Source: JAJDUF01 sp965238265 (GTDB lineage Bacteria; Chloroflexota; UBA11872; UBA12225; JAJDUF01). Taken from it: a stretch of DNA of 64,000 nucleotides. The DNA is taken from the NCBI GenBank assembly GCA_965238265.1, contig OZ250185.1:2976001-3040000 (forward strand). Direction: 5' to 3'. Below are positions 59,526 through 64,000 of the stretch, one piece after another (the first letter of the stretch is position 1; each line of letters begins with the position of its first letter). Below the pieces are notes generated by a model that was not told where the DNA came from, did not search any database, and saw nothing but the letters and a program-made list of their open reading frames with translations. The position numbers and the translations under genes were made by a program.

Positions 59526-60455
59526 ATGACAAGCACCTACACGTTCAAGATGGGCATGTTCCTCGACGAGTGCGGCTTGCCCCTGGACCAAGCCGCCGAG
59601 CTGGCTCAGGAGTTGGGAGCCGGCTACGCCGAGTTCTTTGTATCGGCGGATGAGCTGACCGCGGAGTACGCGGCCCACTGCCGGCGGGTCCTGGACGCCG
59701 CCGGGCTACAGGTACACGCCTGCGGAACCTCGCCCAATCCGCTCAAGCTGATCCATCTTGACGAAATCGCGCTGGCGGATATACCCACCCACCCGGAGTT
59801 CGTCCACGACATGGAACTGCTCCGCCGCTCAATCCCGTTCGCCAAGACCGTAGGATCGCCGCACATGCTGGTGCAGGGCTTTGCCTGGCCCGGCGAGTAT
59901 CAGAATGGCGCGCGGGTCAGTCCCACCTGGCGCCAGCGTTATGCCACCGGCGGCGGCGAGATTTCGGCGACAGCGCTCGACAAGCTCGCCAAGGCGTTCG
60001 GCCTCGTCGCCGACCTCGCCGAGCGTGAGGACATCAACGTCGCTATCGGCATGATGCCGTGGAACTATACGAACACCAGCCGCAACTTTCGGCGGATCAT
60101 GGAGCGCGTCGGCTCACCACGCCTGCGCTGCAAGTGGGGGCCGGCGGACAACTACAACGCCGGCGAGCACGACACGGTCACGACCGGCTACCACACCCTC
60201 AAGCCCTACCTCACCAGCCTCCACCTCAAGGACGTACACGTGGTAGACGGCCCCGGACTTGAGTTCGAGTACCGGCCCATCGGCACCGGCGATCCCGACT
60301 ACGCCGCCCTGTTCCGCACCTTTGCCCAAGACCACACCGACATCGTGCTCGCCGTCGCCACCCACTTCATCCCGGCCGACGGCACCCGCGCCGACGCCAT
60401 GCGGGCCAACTACGCCAACACCCAACGCCTCGCCCAGCAAGCGCTAACCTCCTAG
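59526..60455 (+). CDS. Xylose-isomerase-like TIM-barrel protein (sugar phosphate isomerase/epimerase type)
   Basis: 309 residues from the ATG at 59526 with GCAGGAGACAGAGC upstream. A TIM barrel of the AP-endonuclease-2/xylose-isomerase-like group: ELGAGYAEFFVSADELTAEY, VHDMELLRRSIPFAKTVGSPHMLVQG, INVAIGMMPWNYTNTSRNFRRIM, YLTSLHLKDVHVVDGPG and EYRPIGTGDPDYAALFRTF. The metal ligand set normally includes E...D-H...E; here the Glu position seems shifted. These enzymes often work with Gfo/Idh/MocA proteins in keto-sugar breakdown. It ends the likely plus-strand operon (54925-60455). Confidence 0.82.
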   Translation: MTSTYTFKMGMFLDECGLPLDQAAELAQELGAGYAEFFVSADELTAEYAAHCRRVLDAAGLQVHACGTSPNPLKLIHLDEIALADIPTHPEFVHDMELLRRSIPFAKTVGSPHMLVQGFAWPGEYQNGARVSPTWRQRYATGGGEISATALDKLAKAFGLVADLAEREDINVAIGMMPWNYTNTSRNFRRIMERVGSPRLRCKWGPADNYNAGEHDTVTTGYHTLKPYLTSLHLKDVHVVDGPGLEFEYRPIGTGDPDYAALFRTFAQDHTDIVLAVATHFIPADGTRADAMRANYANTQRLAQQALTS

Positions 60456-60493
60456 CACGCTCACCGCAGGTTCTCCTGAAAGGCAGGACAACC

Positions 60494-61648
60494 ATGAGTC
60501 GCAAGGATGCCCCTTCTTGGGCTGAAAAGCTCTCTACCCGCGTACAGGCGCTTGCTACCGGATCTAGCCTTGGCACAACCTACTACAAACGTGGCAAGGA
60601 ACACTTTCGCGAGGGCGATTTAGACAGCGCCATTCAAGCCTTCACGGAAGCGATTAGGCATGACCCCAACAATGCCAGAATCTACAGAAGGCGCGGAAAT
60701 GCATACGGAAACAAGGGCGAGTACGATCAGGCCATCTGTGACCACACGGAAGCTATCCGCCTCGATCCCAAAGACTCCAAAGCCTACAGACACCGGGGAA
60801 ATTCCTACGCACACAAAGGTGACCATGACCAGGCGACCCATGACTACACGGAAGCAATTCGCCTTAATCCAAACGACGCTGACGCCTACTACAGCCGGGG
60901 AGATGTCTATAGGAAGAAAGCCCTCCACAACGCCAAACAGGCGAGGCTGGATTATGACCAAGCGATCCGGCTGGACCCGAACGATGCAGACACCTACTAC
61001 CTCCGGGGAAATGCCCACGTGCGCAGAGGCGAGTTTGATCGCGCTATCCAAGCCTATACCAGAGCCATTAGGATTGATCCAGATCATGTAGACGCCTACC
61101 ACAATCGGGGAGTTGTCTACAGGGACAAAGGTGAATACGACCGTGGCATTCGTGACCTCACGGAAGCAATACGCCTTGATCCCAACAGCGCCGACGCCTA
61201 CAACAACCGTGCAAAGGCCTACCTGGACAAACGCGAGCATGACCGAGCCCTACAGGACTTCGATAGAGCAATCCGGCTCAACCCCAACGATGCCAAGATC
61301 CACATCAACCGGGAACTTGCCGGGGGATTGGCCCATTTGCACGAAGGCGATCAAGACGGCGCCATTCAAGCCTTCGCAGAAGCGATCCGGCTTGATCCGA
61401 AAAACAGCGGGGCTTACAACCTCCGGGCGCTTGCCTACTTAGACAGAGGCGAATTTGACCAAGCCCTGCACGACCTCGACGAGGCGATTCGGATCACCTC
61501 GGACAGTAGCGAGGCCCACTACGTCCGGGGACTTGTCTACGCGGAAAAAGGCGAGCATAGTCGCGCCAGACGCGATCTCAATAAGGCACTGGCGTTAGAC
61601 TACGACCGAGCAAAGGTCGAGGCGGCGCTTGATGCACTGCCCGACTAG
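60494..61648 (+). CDS. TPR-repeat protein
   Basis: 384 residues from the ATG at 60494. After a ~27-residue N-terminus without signal, about ten tetratricopeptide repeats of 34 residues run to the end: each reads like AY-x-x-RG-x-x-(Y/H)-x-x-x-G-(D/E)-(Y/F)-D-(Q/R)-A-I-x-(D/A)-(Y/F)-(T/D)-x-A-I-R-(L/I)-(D/N)-P. A slightly longer linker (residues ~130-140, KKALHNAKQARL) interrupts the array. A protein-binding scaffold; partners unknown. The repeats are very similar at the DNA level, and the base composition is less GC-rich than that of the neighbours, so it may have been acquired. Confidence 0.85.
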   Translation: MSRKDAPSWAEKLSTRVQALATGSSLGTTYYKRGKEHFREGDLDSAIQAFTEAIRHDPNNARIYRRRGNAYGNKGEYDQAICDHTEAIRLDPKDSKAYRHRGNSYAHKGDHDQATHDYTEAIRLNPNDADAYYSRGDVYRKKALHNAKQARLDYDQAIRLDPNDADTYYLRGNAHVRRGEFDRAIQAYTRAIRIDPDHVDAYHNRGVVYRDKGEYDRGIRDLTEAIRLDPNSADAYNNRAKAYLDKREHDRALQDFDRAIRLNPNDAKIHINRELAGGLAHLHEGDQDGAIQAFAEAIRLDPKNSGAYNLRALAYLDRGEFDQALHDLDEAIRITSDSSEAHYVRGLVYAEKGEHSRARRDLNKALALDYDRAKVEAALDALPD

Positions 61649-61688
61649 TCCGTGGTACCGGAAAACTGCCCCACGTTTCGCCAGCCGC

Positions 61689-64000
61689 CTACAGCGTCTT
61701 CACCGCCTGCTCGATCATCTCCGTCGCCCGGTCGTAGGACGTGCCGCGCGGGAATGTCAGCGGCGCACCGAACCGCACCTCCACGTCGCCCCGGCGCAGC
61801 ATCGGGAACGATGTCGGCGAGCCGATAGCGTGGATGTGCAGCTTGAGCGGCACCACCGGAATGCCGGACTCGACCGCGACCAGACCGGTGCCACCGCGGA
61901 ACTGCTGCATCGGGCCACCTACGGTCAACTCGCCCTCCGGGTAGATGAGCACCGACCAGCGATCATCCAGGATGCGTCCTAGGTTCTCCAGGCTCGCGCG
62001 CACCGAGCCTTGCTTCGAGAACGGAAACCCGTTGCCGAGCAGCGGGTGCGTGAGCCGGTAGAGCGGGTTCTGCCACAGCTCTTCCCACGCCGCGATGGCC
62101 AGCCGCTTGCGATGACGTGGCGGCAGCGCCTTGAGGAGCAGGCCGTTGTCCGTCCGCAGGCAGTGGTTGGCTGCAAACAGGACCGGCCCTTGTAACCCGG
62201 CGATATTCGGCGCGCCGACGACCTTGAGGCGGTAGAGCCAGCGCAGCAGCGGGAAGACGAACACCCGCTGGATCACCCCCCGCAGCGGTCGGCACCACCA
62301 GCTCCGTCCCCAGCTCGTGAAGCCCTTCTCCTCAGGATTGCGGGAACCCTGAGCGACCATTGCGGCGAGCGCCCCCACCGTAGTCCCCGGATCGAGCGCA
62401 TCCTCGTCCAGGTAGACGCCAAGCTCCTCCTCAATCGCCGACAGCAGTTCCACGCGCTTCAGCGAATCCATGTCGAGATCGCCGGCGAGGCTCTTGCCGG
62501 CAGCCACCTCCGCGACCGGCACCTCGGCGACCTCGGCGATCAGCCGTTCCAGCGTCGGCTCGTCTTCCCCGCCGGCTTGCGGGGCCGCGGGCATCGGCGC
62601 CTCACCGTCCGCGCCCAGCAGCATGTCGGCGAGGATGCGCTTCTTGACCTTCAGCGTATGCGTGCGCGGGAAGTCCTCCTCCGGCCAGACCGTAAACCCG
62701 CGGATGCGCTGATGATCGGCCATTTGTCCATTCGCCCAGTCCACAGCGTCTGCGGCCGCAGCGGCGTCGGTCATCAGCAGCGCGGCGTGAATCTCGGGAC
62801 CGGCCGACCGTGGCAGCCCGACGACCGCGGCATCCTGCACCGCGTCGTGCTTGACCAGCGTCGCCTCGATGTCCTCGGGATAGACGTTCAGGCCGCTGCC
62901 CAGCACGATCATGTCCTTCTTGCGCCCCTTGAGGTGCAGGATGCCCTCGGCATCAATCTCGCCCTGGTCCCCCGTCTTGTACCAGCCGTCCCCGAAGGCC
63001 GCGGCGGTGGCCTCCGGCGCCTCCCAGTAGCCCTGGCTCACGTTCTCACCGCGGACCAGCACCTCGCCGTCGGCGGCGATCCTGACCTCGACGCCCGGTA
63101 TCGGCGGGCCGGGAGAGTCATAGCGCGGCTGGGACCGCGGATGGCACGTGATAATGGGCGACGTTTCGGTCGCCCCATAACCCTGGACCACCTGGACGCC
63201 GAGCAGATTCCACTTCGCCCCGAGGTCCGGGTCCAAGGGCGCGCCGCCAACGAAGACAAACGACAGCTTCCCGCCGAACTTCCTATGCACTTGCCGGAAA
63301 AGCACGCGCCGGACGGGGAACGGCACCCGCGCTGCCACCTTCATCAGCTTCGCCCAGAGCGCCTCCTTGCCCTGCCGCCGCACCTCGCGCTCGATGCCTT
63401 TCATAAACAGGTCGAGCAGTTGCGGCACCAGGATCAACATCGTCACCCGCCGCTCCTTCATCGTCCTGAAGAGCACGGTGGCCTGTCGCGCCGTCGGATA
63501 GGCGACGTTTGCCCCGGCGGCCAAGGGCCCCAGCAGCCCGCCCATCTGCTCCAGCATGTGGCTCAGCGGCAAGATGGACATCAGCCGGTCGGACTGCGTG
63601 CCCGCTGCAACCTGCGTCGCGGAAGCGAGATTCGCCGTCAGGTTACGGTGGGTCAGCATCACGCCCTTGGGGTCCCCCGTCGTCCCGGAAGTGAACATCA
63701 CCTCCGCCAGGTCTTCGGGGGCAATATCCGCCGGCGCCGGCGCCGGGAGGCCCTCGATCAGGCCATCAATCTCCTCGAAGTCAATCTCCGGCATGCCAAG
63801 CTCGCCGTGATAGCTTGGCGTCACCCGCGAGATGAAGGAGAGCTTGGCGTCAACCTTAGAGGCGACCCGCTCCACAAAGTCGCGCGGGCTGCGGACGTCC
63901 AGCGGAACGACGACCACGCCCGCCCGCAGGCATCCGAAGAGGGCGAGGACCCATTGCGGGCAGTTCGGCCCCCAGATGAGCACTCTGTCGCCCTTGCCGA
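61689..64000 (-). CDS. AMP-ligase / ACP / PlsC-type acyltransferase fusion (5' end outside the window)
   Basis: At least 770 residues, open to the window edge; the visible N-terminal end (GKGDRVLIWGPNCPQW) is the middle of the AMP-binding domain start. Order: adenylate-forming ligase (MFTSGTTGDPKGVMLTHRN; GYGATETSP; YKTGDQGEIDAEGILHLKGR; final domain LKVKKRILADML), acyl-carrier-protein-like domain with the phosphopantetheine Ser in DLDMDSLKRVELL, and a PlsC-type acyltransferase with NHCLRTD (H-x4-D), YPEGELTVGG. It can activate a fatty acid, hold it as a thioester and pass it to a glycerol-phosphate-type acceptor. The stop (TAG) is at 61689-61691. Confidence 0.88.
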   Translation of the reverse strand, partial: GKGDRVLIWGPNCPQWVLALFGCLRAGVVVVPLDVRSPRDFVERVASKVDAKLSFISRVTPSYHGELGMPEIDFEEIDGLIEGLPAPAPADIAPEDLAEVMFTSGTTGDPKGVMLTHRNLTANLASATQVAAGTQSDRLMSILPLSHMLEQMGGLLGPLAAGANVAYPTARQATVLFRTMKERRVTMLILVPQLLDLFMKGIEREVRRQGKEALWAKLMKVAARVPFPVRRVLFRQVHRKFGGKLSFVFVGGAPLDPDLGAKWNLLGVQVVQGYGATETSPIITCHPRSQPRYDSPGPPIPGVEVRIAADGEVLVRGENVSQGYWEAPEATAAAFGDGWYKTGDQGEIDAEGILHLKGRKKDMIVLGSGLNVYPEDIEATLVKHDAVQDAAVVGLPRSAGPEIHAALLMTDAAAAADAVDWANGQMADHQRIRGFTVWPEEDFPRTHTLKVKKRILADMLLGADGEAPMPAAPQAGGEDEPTLERLIAEVAEVPVAEVAAGKSLAGDLDMDSLKRVELLSAIEEELGVYLDEDALDPGTTVGALAAMVAQGSRNPEEKGFTSWGRSWWCRPLRGVIQRVFVFPLLRWLYRLKVVGAPNIAGLQGPVLFAANHCLRTDNGLLLKALPPRHRKRLAIAAWEELWQNPLYRLTHPLLGNGFPFSKQGSVRASLENLGRILDDRWSVLIYPEGELTVGGPMQQFRGGTGLVAVESGIPVVPLKLHIHAIGSPTSFPMLRRGDVEVRFGAPLTFPRGTSYDRATEMIEQAVKTL

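Overview
The window is GC-rich chromosomal DNA packed with genes on both strands. I see no phage, transposase, integrase or CRISPR array. Several gene types point to a member of the Chloroflexota (Thermomicrobia/SAR202-like or sponge-symbiont-like). These are a fused sugar-1-phosphate nucleotidyltransferase/phosphomannomutase, a very large PTPS-related-type membrane protein, a secreted beta-propeller protein with an N-terminal domain I associate with this phylum, an ArsA with an HSP20-like tail, a DoxX protein, and many sugar-acid enzymes beside interspersed palindromes. This placement is inference from gene content; no rRNA or ribosomal protein gene is present to settle it.

Layout. 1-3.3 kb: the end of an amidohydrolase, a broken small membrane protein, a 512-residue unknown of visibly lower GC, two small genes and tRNA-Pro(GGG). 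3.4-9.9 kb: a tight minus-strand operon (nucleotidyltransferase/phosphomannomutase, alkaline-phosphatase-superfamily enzyme, UlaG-like lactonase, MFS transporter). 10-20 kb: an orphan MNT nucleotidyltransferase, a membrane bactofilin, a PHP hydrolase, ArsA, an enolase-superfamily dehydratase, a frameshifted giant membrane protein, a LarA-like protein and a NUDIX hydrolase. 20.8-29 kb: an ECF sigma factor with a coupled acidic protein, an ATP-grasp enzyme, thioredoxin, a UvrC-like GIY-YIG protein, tRNA-Thr(TGT), MgtE with a soluble MgtE-like partner, and a channel gene split by a stop codon. 29-34 kb: SLC13 permease, YihY, a DoxX gene with an in-frame TGA, a frameshifted secreted protein and a small membrane protein. 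34.6-42.3 kb: HpaI-type aldolase, two UxuA-like dehydratases, DUF2283, a secreted propeller protein and a double Rossmann epimerase. 42.4-50.7 kb: a frameshifted HelD-type helicase/nuclease, Zn-alcohol dehydrogenase, cupin, beta-carbonic anhydrase, YdeI, MFS and O-methyltransferase. 51-60.5 kb: a carbohydrate cluster (solute-binding lipoprotein with a collagen-like linker, two sialidase-fold proteins, a cupin, three paralogous Gfo/Idh/MocA oxidoreductases, a xylose-isomerase-like TIM barrel). 60.5-64 kb: a TPR protein and an AMP-ligase/ACP/acyltransferase fusion cut by the window edge.

How it fits together. The metabolic theme is uptake and oxidation of unusual sugars or sugar acids: the binding lipoprotein, the Gfo/Idh/MocA trio, the TIM-barrel isomerase, two UxuA-like and one enolase-superfamily dehydratase, an HpaI aldolase, a LarA-like protein and a Zn-alcohol dehydrogenase. 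The other striking property is gene damage. Six loci each carry one lesion in an otherwise healthy-looking reading frame: three 1-base indels, a 5-bp tandem duplication, an in-frame TAG and an in-frame TGA. They may reflect real genome erosion or consensus errors; raw reads would decide. Intergenic space is filled with at least three palindrome families and with heptad repeats of the GCTGATA type that sit directly before ribosome binding sites.
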